Translations under genes and position numbers: made by a program
Source of the DNA: Chamaecyparis obtusa
Taxonomy: Eukaryota; Streptophyta; Pinopsida; Cupressales; Cupressaceae
Length of the DNA: 64,000 nucleotides
Reading direction: 5' to 3'
Assembly: GCA_027943335.1 (NCBI GenBank)
Contig: BSBK01000964.1
Span: 684,501-748,500, forward strand
Shown: positions 36,331 to 48,180 of the stretch, in pieces
Layout of the letters: every line of letters starts with the position of its first letter
How positions within the stretch are numbered: the stretch's first letter is position 1
Notes under the pieces: generated by a model
The model's database searches: none
The model's input: the letters and a program-made list of their open reading frames with translations, nothing else
What the model was told of the DNA's origin: nothing

Positions 36331-37520
36331 TCTGTGAAAGTAAACATACCTCTTCATTTGTTGTTGAGATTTTTTCTTTTGATGTTGTCATGACTTTACT
36401 GTTCTGATCTCCAATGATTTCTTCCTTTGAATGATATCTAGATGTGAATTTCAGAACATTAGGTTTGACTCTTTCATCTGACTTCTGTGATTCTTCTTCA
36501 CTAGTTTTAGGGTCATTGAATAATACATCAACGCTGTCAAACATTTCATCAACAACTATTTCTCTAGTGGTAGGTCTAGGTTCTTCTTCAATCATAGGTG
36601 CATAATCATGATATCTTTCTTGAATCATAAACTTCTCATCAATCTTAACATGAGCACTTTCAATGATCTTCTTCAATCTTAAATTAAAACATCTATAAGA
36701 TTTGCTTTTAGTGGAGTAACCAAGAAAAATACCTTCATCACTTCTTGCATCAAACTTTCCTATAGCTTCATCTCTCTTGATGTAGCACTTACTTCCAAAT
36801 ATTTTGAAGTATTTGACTATAGGTACATTCTCAAACCATAGCTCATAAGGTGTCTTGTCTACGACTAGCCTTAATTGTATTCTATTGATAGTATAGACTG
36901 CTGTATTGACCACATCTCTCCAATAGGTGTGTGTGACCTTTCCTTCAATCATGATGGTGTGCACTATGTCAAGTATGATAATATTCCTTTCTGCAATTCT
37001 ACTGAGGGGTTCTAGGAGCACTTAGCTATCTCTTTATCCCATGTTCTTTGTAATACTCATAAAATCTATCAGAGGTGAATTCTCCTCCTCTATTTGATCT
37101 CTGACATTTAATCTTCAATCTAGACTCATTTTTCACCTTAGCTTTGAATATTTTGAACTTCTCAAATGCTTCTAATTTATCTTTTAAGAATGTAACCCAC
37201 ATCATTCTAGAATAATCATCAACAAACAAAATAAAGTACCTTTCACCATAGTATGATATTGTTTGAGTTGGTCCACATAGATATGTATGCACTAGATCCA
37301 ATTTGTTCTCTTCCAAATTATGCTTTCTTCTGAATGAATTCCTCACATGCTTTCCTATTACACATACCATGCATATTGTATCAACTATTTTTGCAATGAT
37401 AGGAAGGTATCTTACTACCTTTACATTGCTTATCTTTACTATGTTGTCAAAATTGATGTGACATAGTCTTTTGTGCCATAACTAATTGTCATCTACTTTA
37501 GCAACAAAACAACTTGCTTC
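36331..37520 (-). pseudogene. Element D integrase (dead)
   Basis: Pre-integrase and integrase core with CVIGKHVRNSF, LDLVHTYLCGPTQTIS, FVDDYSRMMWVTFLK and KCQRSNRGGEFTSDRF. Relatives, and element E, have Asp where this copy has Tyr (HTYLCGP) and Asn (SNRGGEF), so two of three DDE residues are lost. A TAG at about 37024 (GIKR*LSAPRT) is at the same codon as in element E. A second TAG and a 5-base deletion follow at about 36996. The C-terminal part (THTYWRDVVNTAVYTINR, FGSKCYIKRDEA, GIFLGYSTKSKSYR) is readable. Confidence 0.88.
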
Positions 37521-37559
37521 AGGATTAAGCTAAAAAACTTTACCTTTAGTCTTTGAACC

Positions 37560-37980
37560 TGATGCAATCATTTCTCCTTCCTTATTATTAATGATGCACT
37601 TGATGTCTTTGAATTCCAACTGATATCCTTTGTCAAGAAACTATCCAACACTTAGTAGGTTATGCTACAAACCATCAACATAAAGAACATCATCAGTGTT
37701 GTTCTTTCCATCTAAGGTGATAGCTCCTCTACCTATGATAGGTTTAGGAGTGTTATCTCCAAATCTAACCATGTTGCATTTGTATCTATCTAGATGTACA
37801 AATCTATCCTTGTCTCCTGTCATGTGATGTGAGAAATCATTGCTAATGATCCAATATGTCCTAATGTCAGCTTGTGAAATCAATCCTAACTCTTGTGCTT
37901 TCTTTTCATCTTCAAGGTCCATTTCATTAAATATTTCCTCCATGTTTTCAAGAGAAATGAATGTAATTCATCTTCTGCTA
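37560..37980 (-). pseudogene. Element D protease region (dead)
   Basis: Copia aspartic protease remnant. The motif that in element E reads IIDSGFSHHM reads IISNDFSHHM here, so the catalytic DSG is lost. Downstream NMVRFGDNTPKPIIGRG and GKNNTDDVLYVDGL are well preserved. Confidence 0.82.
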
Positions 37981-38039
37981 AATATTCATCTGATACTCCA
38001 TCACTAGCATAGTAAACTTAGTTTGTATACTTAGGCTTG

Positions 38040-38896
38040 TAGTTAGTTTTGAACTTCTTGACTCTTGTAGGACACTTAGATGCAAAGTGACCAATCTTGT
38101 TACATGAAAAGCATTTGAATGGTAACTAACCTTCATATTTCCCCTTTCCTTTCCTTTCTTTCTTAGTAATCAAAGAAATGAAATCATCTAGTTCTTTCTC
38201 TTCATCATCATCATCAAAATTTATAGAAATGTTCAAGGATTTCTTACCATGGACTGAGGCTTTGAAGGTTGTTTCACTTTTAGGCTCTGTCTTCAAACTT
38301 GATATCTAGAATGTTGAAATCTCGTTGATTAAGGTCTCTCTTTTGAAGTCTTTTGAAAATTGCATAGTCTCATTTAGGATGTTTATCTTGCTCTCATATT
38401 TTGGTGTCAAAGTAGTCATCAACTTAGCCATTATATCTACTTCTGAAATCTATCCACCATTGTTTCAGATTCTTGCAGCTACTTCATTAATCCTTTGATT
38501 TTAGGCTCTACTGTTCTCTTTAGCTAGCATCTCCAATGTATTGTGTTTCCATGTCTTTATGTGCACATTCTTTGCTTGGATGTCTCCTTCAAACATGTCT
38601 TCTAGATACTTCCATTTCTTGTAGGCTTTATCAACTTTCTTGATCTCTGAAAACTCACCGTCAAACAATGTGCTGATAAGGGCTTCTTTGGCAATAGCAT
38701 TTTGAGTTAACATCTCCTTTTTCTTAAGAGTTGCATCTTCCTTTGCAAGATCTTCTAGAGAGGGAATCTGAACTTCTTTGGTAGCTACTTGAAAAATCTC
38801 AAAAGCAACGCGCTGCGAATGTGTCATCATTTTGTTCTTCTAGTCTAGATAGTTCTCTCCATCAAACTTAGGAATTTCTTTTCTAAAGAATGTCAT
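38040..38896 (-). pseudogene. Element D gag
   Basis: Starts at ATG 38896 (MTFFRKEIPKFDGENYLD). It passes a TAG where relatives have Trp and continues through the UBN2-like gag helices (LEDLAKEDATLKKKE, KKWKYLEDMFEGD) to 38501. A broken segment follows, ending in a CX2CX4HX4C zinc knuckle (CFSCNKIGHFASKC at about 38070-38115). Copia gag forms the particle and binds RNA. Confidence 0.85.
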
Positions 38897-38939
38897 CTGA
38901 TCAACCTCAAGTTGTTAAACTTTCTCTCCGAGGCACTTG

Positions 38940-38951
38940 GCTCTGATACCA
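38940..38951 (-). other. Element D primer-binding site (tRNA-iMet type)
   Basis: Sense strand TGGTATCAGAGC, the standard plant copia site complementary to the 3' end of initiator tRNA-Met, two bases from the LTR end. Confidence 0.93.
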
Positions 38952-38953
38952 AT

Positions 38954-40249
38954 TGTTAGGTATAGTGCCAAGAGATAACTGAGAGGGGAGCGGGGGTGAA
39001 TCAGTTATCTAGAATATTCAATTCTTTATCCAATTAAGTTTAGAAGAACATTAATCGTAAACATAATAAGATAAAACTTAACACAACACCACAATTTAGG
39101 TTTTGGGGAACCCAAATAGGTAAAAACCCTGGTGGGAATTAGCACCCAATATAAACTAAACTAGAGTATTATGATCCCTGTTAGAAAATCTTACAACCCT
39201 ATTAGGAGTTGATATTTACAATGTATTAAGTAAAGTGACTTGGTCAAGGTTCAGAACCTATTAGGAGTCTTTTACAATTAACACTGTTAGGGATGAGGAC
39301 ACACTGTCTAGGAGCACACTGCTCAAAGGGGTGAAGGCTGCAATCTTTAGTTTAATAGATACACACTATATCTAGATTTTTGGTGAAGTATGAGTAGACC
39401 TACTATCTTGATCAGTTACAATGAATAGCATACACTTTCTACTTTTTCACATAGACCTTCTACTAATGGCTCAATAATTCACACCTTCTGTTCTTCTCTT
39501 CTCTTTCAACAATCTGCCATACTTAGCAATCACAAATGTCTGCCTATAAATATCTTCCTCTAAATGATATAATCAAGTCAGCCTATTAGAACCATCTCAA
39601 AATCATATTAGATAAATAATATAACTCTCAATAAAATCTCAGTTGGCTATACAAAGAATGGAACACAAATTAGGACCATGCAACTCCATATGAGTAGATG
39701 CATTGCTTCGCACTATTAGCTTCACCAAATTAACTGATACTTTCTTCTCATGTTGAATTACATCATGCACTCTTAACCAAACATTCTTAACTCTTCTTCA
39801 AACACTAATCCAAGCATGCATATCCAAATGATAGGCACAAATAATACAACAAAAAAAACCTCCATCTGATAAACTCTAGAAATTGTAACTAGCAACTAGA
39901 GACTTCATAACTCAGTATGTATTGCAAAACTAAATCTACATCCATGAACATGGATTTACTAACATGTCTACAACATACATATAAATGTGCAAGGCTCCAT
40001 TACAACCATACTACAAATCACATATTGAACTCTTCCTGGGACTTGTCAGGAACACTCACTGATATAAACAAGTGTATTAGTGTCTTCACACAAAATCAAC
40101 CTCTCCATCTATGATATCATGCTGACAACATATCTAGGAAGCATATACTCAAGGCTCTCTCCATCAGTTTTCCATGCATGCTGCTTACCATATGTTGTCA
40201 TCAGTGACAAACATACAGTCAACACTGGCTTGTTGGAAGATCTCCAACA
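38954..40249 (-). repeat. Element D 5' LTR
   Basis: 1296 bp, begins TGTTAGGTATAG in plus view and ends CTCCAACA. The U5 stem-loop at 38973-39010 has a perfect 10-bp stem. Confidence 0.92.
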
Positions 40250-41738
40250 ATTTCTTCTTATTTATTTCCTTCTTTAACTCATTCCTTTCTATCTCCCACA
40301 TAGATTTTCATATTTTATTTGGTTATAATAATCTAGGGAGAGAGATCAGAATGTTACCTTTTTCATTTCTAGACTCTACCTTTCACTCTTTTTTTTTCTA
40401 TACTTTGCACACACTATCATCTGACATTTTGTTGTTTGTTCTATTATAGCAGCCAGTGCATCAATCCCATGAATCTCTTCTTGAGGAAGAGGCTAATTGC
40501 CAATCTCTTCTTCTTGATCAATTACTTCTTTAGAACATGCAACTGCAGGGACCTCCTCCATTACATCCCAAAATCCATGAGATGGGATATTTCTATGAGG
40601 TTTTTCTATTAGTGGCTCCTCCATGGAAACTTCTGGAACATATTATTGATCATCCTTAGAATTCATGTCTGGTGTTATTGACTTCTTTGCATGGAGACAA
40701 ACACTTCTTCTTGGAGGTATTTCTATAGAAGTTGTAGGATGTTTCTATGAGGAACTCTTCTTTCTAGAAGAAGTGGTTGTAGGAGACTTAACTATCGAAG
40801 GAGTGTTTTTGAAAGAACCGACCACAACATAAGAAGTATCCACATTGGGTTTTCCCTTTTTAAAACCCAAAGGAGTGGGTTCAGGAGTGATTACTAACTC
40901 CTTAGATACATCCTTTTTTATTTTTCCTTTCCCTTTATCTTTCTAATGGCCACTCCGAGTTACAGCAAAACCTTGCGAGGCTACAGGAATTTCATGTTCT
41001 ATTGCTTCAATATTAGGGTTTAGACTCCCTAATGCCCTAGTTTCCTTTTTTGCTTCCTTAGGGAAAGTGTTAGAGGGATCCTAAGCTAGAGACAATATCT
41101 CATTTGAAACATTTCCTTATTCTTCATGAACCCTTTGATCAGGTATGACACCATTTAATTGCACTTCTTGTGCCAAAAACAAATTCCTCCCAACTCATGG
41201 GGGATTCATCTCTCAAAGATTTTTTTACCAAAAGTTTGATAGACCCCTAGTGGGTTACACCATTCTGGAGTCGTTTCTTAACCTCTTCTGAACTTAAATT
41301 TAGCATGGAATAAAGAAAATTAGGAACATTCATAGTTCTCCTATGCTATAAATGACCAAGTAATTTGAAATGCAGTGCATGTAAGAATGAAAAATGTCCC
41401 TCACAGGTCAAATACCTAATAATGTGAAGCGCAAGCTATGGATATGCCTCAGATAGGGACATAATTTTTTCTCCTTGCTTGTTTGCCTCGAGCCCTAGGT
41501 CTATTGGAATGGTGAACTTAGCCCATGCTAACCATGCATCATGTCCATGAGGGTATTCTTCACCGATAACAAGAAGCCCTAAAAATTCAATAATTCTTGC
41601 CTTTGTAGCATCTACCCTATTGGGACTAAAAACACAGTAAGGGTTTTTGAAGTACCATGTTAAAATTTTGCAGATTGAAGCCCTATAAGTGCTTTTGTGC
41701 CTATTTTCTCGGATGAATTTTTGTGGTTCTCCATGCAT
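40250..41738 (-). pseudogene. Host G ORF, N-terminal piece (unknown element protein)
   Basis: Minus strand. Begins at ATG 41738 with MHGEPQKFIRENRHKSTYRA, then ILTWYFKNPYCVFSPNRVDA and HDAWLAWAKFTIPIDLGLEA. It continues past TAG codons (YP*LALHIIRYL, GHL*HRRTMNVPNF) and a frameshift near 41190 into a Lys/Ser/Thr-rich linker with VITPEPTPLGFKKGKPN. It finally reaches a Lys/Glu-rich helix cut by element D at 40250. Layout (globular N-terminus, low-complexity linker, helical end) recalls the ORF at 3109-5027 and ORF2 of element C. Not recognised as a known enzyme; probably an element-encoded protein. Most of its in-frame stops are TAG. Confidence 0.55.
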
Positions 41739-43345
41739 GTCAAGTGTTCATCACCCTTGTTTTGACATTTGAAGACATCTCAGGTCATTAATTTCAAGTT
41801 TCAAGTTGTTTCATGATGTCTTGTTTTGAGCACTTGTCTCATATCTGCATTTGTCTCTATGTGCCAATTTGCTGTAACAGGCCCTGTTTGTATTTGAATA
41901 TCTTTTTCCCTATGATTGGTCATGAAATTTCAGCTGTGGCATCATATAATAGGCATGGGAGTGAGTCATCTCACCAATTTTCAGCCCCTCATGGGCCCGT
42001 TTGACTTGATTGCTAAGCTCATTCCATTTGCAAGTTGTGAAAATTCTCTAAATGCACACTATCTAGTTTCATAAGTGACCTACTTTGAGGTTTTCTAGTT
42101 TGCGCCTAGTATAAAGCCCATCATAATTGAGTGTGGTTATGTACTGTAGACCTGGAAGACTAAGTGTTTGATGATTTTAAAGTCTCTACCAATCCATCTG
42201 ACCACTTTCCCAGGCCAATTCCGAATCAGATTCATGTGATTTTCACTGTTTATTGCCTTGAATTTTATTAGTAAGCTGACTTTGTTGATTGAATGTATTT
42301 CACCATGTGACTTTCTAAGGAAGCTAGTTATGGATTCATGTTTCTTGTATGAGGGAGAATCATTTCCTGTGATTCTGGTTCCTAAAAGTTTCAATGGGTC
42401 AGTTTTCAAAGCCAGTTTCGGAGTTGACTTGTGTGATTTTGGCAAGTGCGGATAGATAATGTTTTCAAGGTGCCATGTTTGATTGTTAAAATCTTTCAGC
42501 TCAAGCCTTTTGGTGCAAACTCTTTTTGCAAGTGTAGACACATTGTGGAGGTGAACTGGTATTTTTGATGTCGTATCTTTGAAGGGTTCTTTAGTCAATG
42601 TTCAATGTCGTCCTTGGATGCCAATTAGTGTTATTGGTCAGCTATGTGGGGCACATTATTTCAGTCATATCGAGTGTGCAATATTTTTTGAAATGCTGAG
42701 GTTGCTATGTTTTTAGAGTCTTGGACATATCTTCTAAAAGGTGGTGCTAAGTATGCCTCATGGTTTTAAAGTATTTTGAATTTGTTATTAAAAAAAAAAA
42801 CAATGGCTGGCCTGAGATGTTGAAGTTAAAAGATTGGCCACCATCAAATTTATTTGAAGAGGACATTGACTTACATTAAGACACAAGAGGGAGCAAATAG
42901 TGAAGCCATTACAAAGCCATATGGAGGATTTTCAAGACATCCCAAGCACATTGCAAAAGAAATTTATGGTTACAGGCTAAAGAAGCTACAATGGTTCTGC
43001 ATTTGTACAAGACATATTTGGTTTTAAATAAACCAATATGATGTGTTTTGAGCAAGAAATGAAGGATTCCAATAAACTTAAACAAATGGAAAGAGAATCA
43101 TACACAGTGATATAAGAAATAGCCATCAATGGATTTTACAAACACGGATTTGTAGAAAAGAAAAACATAGTCATATTGCGACGGGCATAACTTTTTATTG
43201 AACCGTTGGATTGATCTCATTTTCGGATGTGTTTTTGCAAACCTAGTTCTCCAGATTCTCACTAGAGTGATTTTGAAAATTCATTCTAGTTTGCAAGATA
43301 CGGGTGACTGAGTGTGGCACTGTCAAAACTGCCCATTAAAACTTC
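41739..43345. other. Unassigned DNA
   Basis: No LTR end or domain is recognised. A 153-codon ORF on the minus strand (42137-42598) has no family features, no homologous partner in the window and no supporting context; it is treated as chance. Confidence 0.4.
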
Positions 43346-43605
43346 ACGACCAATTATCCCACATTGGCTGGGTGACGGTTCATTTTTGTGTTTATAAGCA
43401 AAGGCACTTATAATGTAAAATAAGTAAAGAGGCAAGGGCTCTTGGTGGGCCCCTTGGCTGGAGGTCTCTATGCACGGTGGGCCCCACAAATTTTAAATGA
43501 AAATGTGAACAAGGCTTTAAAACCCTCAGCAGAATTGTCCCACATTGATCCCGGATTGAGAAATTATAGTGTTTATAAGCAATGACCCACACAAGATGAA
43601 ATAAG
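43346..43605 (+). promoter_or_regulatory. Two tandem promoter-like modules
   Basis: Two modules 181 bp apart each contain AATT(A/G)TCCCACATTG (43352 and 43533) followed about 35 bp later by a TATA-like GTTTATAAGCAA (43390 and 43571). TCCCACAT plus a downstream TATAAG box is a familiar arrangement in plant LTR promoters. No attached gene can be named; the sequence downstream is the 64-bp repeat array. Confidence 0.5.
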
Positions 43606-43764
43606 AAGTGCTGGAGGCTATGCACATGACCCTCAGTGTTAGTGCCTCAGTTTCTGTGCCCGCTCCCAAGAAGAAGTAAATTTTGCAGAGATGACACATG
43701 GCACTTGGTCGCGGATTTGCTGAATAAACTCGCGGTCATTGCAAACATCTGGCGACTTGGAGAT

Positions 43765-44115
43765 GACTGTGGTCGCAAGTTCTCTAAGTTGTGACGGTTA
43801 AGGCCATATAATTCTGAGATTATGAGAACACTTGGTCGCCCATTCTCCAAGTTCCTGACAGTTAGAGGATTTTATTTGGAGAATTGGAGGTAGCTCTTAG
43901 TCACTGGTTCTCCTAATCCCCGGCGGTTAGTCCATGACATTTGGAGAATTAGAGAATGGGCTTAGTCGCCCATTCTCCAAATGATAACCCTGGTCAAGAA
44001 TTTATTTAGAGAACTTGAGAATAGACTATTTCGTCAGTTCTCCAGAAGTAACCGTGGTTAAAGAATTTATTCAGAGACCTGGAGATACATGCATTCGCTA
44101 GTTCTCCAAGTCAGG
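43765..44115 (+). repeat. ~64-bp diverged tandem repeat, 6 copies
   Basis: A core resembling (T/C)TTAGTCGCCCATTCTCCAA recurs at about 43771, 43834, 43898, 43963, 44031 and 44094, 63-68 bp apart. Each unit also holds a GGAGA-type block that can pair with TTCTCC, so a transcript could form a hairpin per unit. Confidence 0.7.
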
Positions 44116-45833
44116 TGGGTTAGTCTATGGTCAAGTCCGAGCATCAAATGACATGTTGACAAGTGGCAGATCCTAGTGCATTTTATGGCTAAAAATTGTA
44201 GAGTAATATAAAATGATAAATTTTAAAATGCAGATTTAAAAGATTTAAAAAAGTGGTATAGTATGACTATATGAAATATTCAAAAATTTAAATGTCATAG
44301 CCTGTTCATGGAAAATTATCCTAGGAATTCATTTTTTGCCAGAATATATAAGTATTATATATCACCGGAAAGGTCTCAGAATGAGAAATATGATGGTGAT
44401 GAGTGTTTTTAGTTTCAGTGAGATGGGAAAGAGTAGTTCAGGTTCAAATTCCGAGGACAAGATTCAGGATCAGATCAATTTTGAGGGAGGATTGCAAAAA
44501 GAGGTTGCAAATTTGGAGGGAAGGGGGATCAGTTTTGAGCAGTTGCAGATATTTTTTAGGACTGATAGGTGTAGGTGACTTCCATTCTCCTATATCTGGT
44601 TTTCTCTCCATTGTAATAGGGATGTTGAAAATTTATGCTGCTAGGCAGTATTCAAGCCTTTTTTCTTATTTTCTCTGTGTTTCTTTGTCATGTAAATATG
44701 TTGAACCAGAGGAATTTTAATGGAAAAACAATGAAATCCCTATTCAGATCTGGTTAATGTCTTTGTGTATCTAGTCTTAGTTCTTGTGTATTAGTTTGTA
44801 AGGCATTTTGATGCACTAGTTATAAGGTAGCTATGATCTTGTTTTCAAGTTTCTTTCAAGGAGAGAGTCAATCTTGAATGCAGGCTTTGAGAATTTAAGA
44901 TTTATATGTGAATTTGATGTCTAGGAACTGGAATGAGAAGAGTGATTTGTAAGGCACTTCACTTGGTTTCTTTGAGTTTGGAGTTAAGTTTTTCTGGGAA
45001 TGCATGGTTGTTTGACTCTGATGCCCAATAGATAAGGCACTGGTCTTTTGCTTGTCCTACAGTTTTCATCATCAAGCATTAATTACAAATCATTTTACTT
45101 TCATATTGTTATGCACATTCATGTTTGATTGTATTCAAGAAGTACAATTCATTTGTTGATTCCTTGAAGAGTGAATCATTAGGTTAGCCTGCCTGAGGCT
45201 CTGGGTTCAAAGAGAAAAAGGAGTTTATCCTTGTTATCACATTGGCCATTTTTCTAGTTCTTAGCAGATCATACAGGTGGGATCCTGTATAAGACTGGTT
45301 GTGTTGGACTCCCATGGTTTATAAGTCTGAGAATTATTCACCGATTTTCATGTCTGCATAAAGGGTTTTAGCTAGTGAGTTATATGTATGTAGATCTTAT
45401 CATGTTTTAGGTGCACCCGCCTGAGTGTGTGGAACTCGAAGCAGAAGGAGGATCAAATCCTCATTAATTAGTCTTTTCTTGCCCCTCAGTTTGTATGAAC
45501 AAGTAGATTTGTGTTGCTGGACGAAGATCCCCGGGTCTGGTCTTCATGTTTCTCTTTTAGAGTTGAGGGATACAAGAAAAACCGCTAACATACCCTCAGG
45601 CCTTTTACTTGGGCTTCACCATTATTTAAAGTTCTAAGAAATGCAAGTGATATCTCCTCATTATAACTATTTAACTAAAGAACATATGTCAACCACCCAA
45701 CATTATTAAACATCTAAACACTCACCTAGTCTTCCAACAAGGATGTGTGGTCTTCTAGTTCATGCCATACAAGTGGTCCTCCCATTCCAATAAATTCAAA
45801 ATCCTTTCAATGCTGACTATTTTCAAAATACTA
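44116..45833 (+). other. Non-coding; possible transcript end and tRNA-like fragment
   Basis: No gene is seen. Around 44700-44735 there is an AT-rich poly-A-signal-like stretch. At about 45020 GCCCAATAGATAAGGCACTGG resembles the 5' half (A-box side) of a plant tRNA-Arg. The same kind of fragment occurs at about 55010 on the other side of element E. Two short overlapping ORFs (44336-44720) have no family features. Confidence 0.35.
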
Positions 45834-47138
45834 TTAGGAATAGTCCCAAGAGATAACTGAGAGGGGGGGGGGGTGTGAATCAGTTATCTACAAGTTTCAA
45901 TTCTTTCTCCAATTAAGTATACTCAAACATAAAGCATAAACACAATGAAAGAATACTTGAACAAAACACCAATATTTTGGTTATGGGGAAACCCAAATAG
46001 GTAAAAACCCCGGTGGGAATTGACACCCACTAATATTCTACACTAGTGTATTATGATCCTTGTTAGAATATCCTTAACTCTATTAGGAGTTTCTTTACAA
46101 TATATTTAGTATAGTAGACCTGGTCAAGGTTTGGACCCTATTAAGAGTCTTTTACAATAGTCCCTATTAGGGGAGAGGATGCACTGTCCAAGAGCCCACT
46201 GCTCAAAGGGGTGAAGGCTACAACCTTCTGTTTAACAAATACACACTATATTGTGATCTTGGTGAACTGTGCTTTGACCTTCTATCTAGATCAGTTCCAA
46301 TGTATAGCACAAATATTTTACTTGGTGACATAGACCTTCTTCTGATGGCTCAACACTTCACACACTCTGCTCTGCTGTTACTAACAACCATGAACCACAC
46401 TCAAGCAATCACAAATGACTGCTTATAAATATCTTTCCTCTAAATGATATAATCAAGTAGGCTTGTTATAACCACCTTGAAATCATATTATAGAAACCAT
46501 AAAGAACTCCAATAACAATTCAGTCAGCTCTACTAAGCATGCAACACATTCTGGGACCTGTCTAATAAGATAATTGTAGATGCACTCTACACACTGTCGG
46601 CTCTACCAAAAGAACTGGATCTTTCTCATCAAGCTAAATTACTTCATGCACTCTTAACCAAACATCACTAACTCTTCTCTAAGTTCAAATCCAAGGGTGC
46701 ATATCAAAATGATAGGTGCAACTCCAAAATCAATAAAATCTCTATCGGCTCTTCTAAATAAACATAGGAAACTGCTACTGGTAAATAATGACTGCATAAC
46801 TTCACTTCTACTTATCATCATACTCTGCATCCATGAATGTAACATTAATAACATGTCTTCAACATATATCCAAGTGTACAAGTCTCTATGATAACTGTAC
46901 AGACAACCATACATAGAACATTGTGTGTTACTCTGTTAGGAACACTGCTGACACAAGCTTCTATATAACTATCTCTACTAATAGTTAACTTTTGTGCCCA
47001 TGATATCATGCTGATATCATGTCCATGCTATATATATTGAAAGCTTACTACATAAGACTTCTACACATGCTACTTTCCATATGTTGTCATCAATGACAAA
47101 CATATAGTTAGTACTGGCCTGCTGGAAAATCTCCAACA
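45834..47138 (-). repeat. Element E 3' LTR
   Basis: 1305 bp. Its outer end reads TATTAGG rather than TGTTAGG, a G-to-A change at the terminal dinucleotide. U5 stem-loop at 45853-45890 with a perfect 10-bp stem and a run of at least ten G on the plus strand. Confidence 0.92.
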
Positions 47139-47151
47139 ATCTCCCCCTTTG
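47139..47151 (-). other. Element E polypurine tract
   Basis: Sense strand AAAGGGGGAGAT ending at the LTR. The same sequence occurs at the equivalent place in element C. Confidence 0.88.
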
Positions 47152-47499
47152 GCATTGTTGGTAACATATGGAATTAAAAACTCCACCAATCCAAATGAAT
47201 AATTATTTTATAACATTCTCCATTTCATCTTCAATACTTCCCCAAAGATGAGTCCTCCATCTACTGCAATATTCTTCAACATTCTCTATTTCCTCAACTG
47301 AATTGCTGTCATAACTGAATACTACTCCCCCTTAGTATATTACTCCTCTTTTTACTTCTATTTTTCATGAATTTATATTACTCCCCCTTTGAAATCAATG
47401 GAAAAGGGTGCCAAATATTTTAAGCACCGGTTCTACTCCAGAAGTAGAGTATTCAACCATCCATCAGTCCCTGAGGATTGATGCTTTTCCTTCTTTCTT

Positions 47500-48180
47500 C
47501 TAAGCAGAGACAGGGAAGGAAATTACTCCTAACTTCTCCATGAGATATTCAAAAGTATCCTTTGGAAAGGGCTTTGTGAATATGTGTGCCAATTGATCTT
47601 TAGTACTCACATAGTCCAACTTGACTTCTTTTTCTACCACTTTTTCTCTTAGGAAGTGATACTTGATCTTAATGTGCTTTGTCTTTGCATGCATCATAGG
47701 GTTCTTCAACATATTGATAGTGCTAGTGTTATCACAATGAATAAAAATAGGATAATCAATCTGAATTCCAAATTCCTTTATCATCTGCTTGATCCAAACA
47801 ATTGTAGAACAATTCAAGGCCACTGCAACATACTCTGCTTCTGCTATTGACTAAGAAATAAAATTCTATTTCTTGTTTGTCCAAATGACAAGTCTATCAC
47901 CAAGAAGCACTGCTCCACTTGATGTACTCTTTCTATCATCAATAAATCCTGCCCAATCTGCACCAGTGTACACATGAAGCTCAACATTTTCTGAATTAGG
48001 ATATCATAGACCATAGTCTATAGTGGCTTGCAAATATCTAAATATCCTTTTTACTGCCATGATGTGACTTTGTTTAGGCTCTTTTGAAAATATTCCAACT
48101 ATGCCAACTTCATTGGAAATATCAGGTCTGGTCTAAGTAAGATAAATAGGTTTTCCAATCATAGACTTGTACAATGTTAT
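47500..48180 (-). pseudogene. Element E RNase H and C-terminal tail
   Basis: Reads DISNEVGIVGIFSKEPKQSH, FRYLQATIDYGL, GADWAGFIDDRKSTSSGAVL, IAEAEYVAVALNCSTIVWIK and the tail DQLAHIFTKPFPKDTFEYL. Three TAGs (IYLT*TRPD, NKK*NFIS*SIAEAE) and one TGA (YGL*YPN) interrupt an otherwise unbroken frame. Confidence 0.87.

Larger units (their letters stand above)
33075..40249 (-). mobile_element. Element D: Ty1/copia retrotransposon, degenerate
   Basis: Two LTRs (33075-34376 and 38954-40249) with TGTTAG/CCAACA-type ends, a tRNA-iMet primer site next to the right LTR and a purine tract next to the left LTR. The element therefore reads on the minus strand. The 5-bp flanks are GTTTC and ATTTC, a target duplication with one transition. 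Internal order is gag, protease, integrase, RT, RNase H, diagnostic of Ty1/copia. LTRs differ at roughly one base in eight by eye, so the insertion is old. All enzymatic domains carry inactivating changes. It is closely related to element E. Confidence 0.93.

Noticed and set aside
42137..42598. 153-codon ORF on the minus strand
   Set aside because: No domain, no homologous copy in the window, no supporting context; length is possible by chance in AT-rich DNA.
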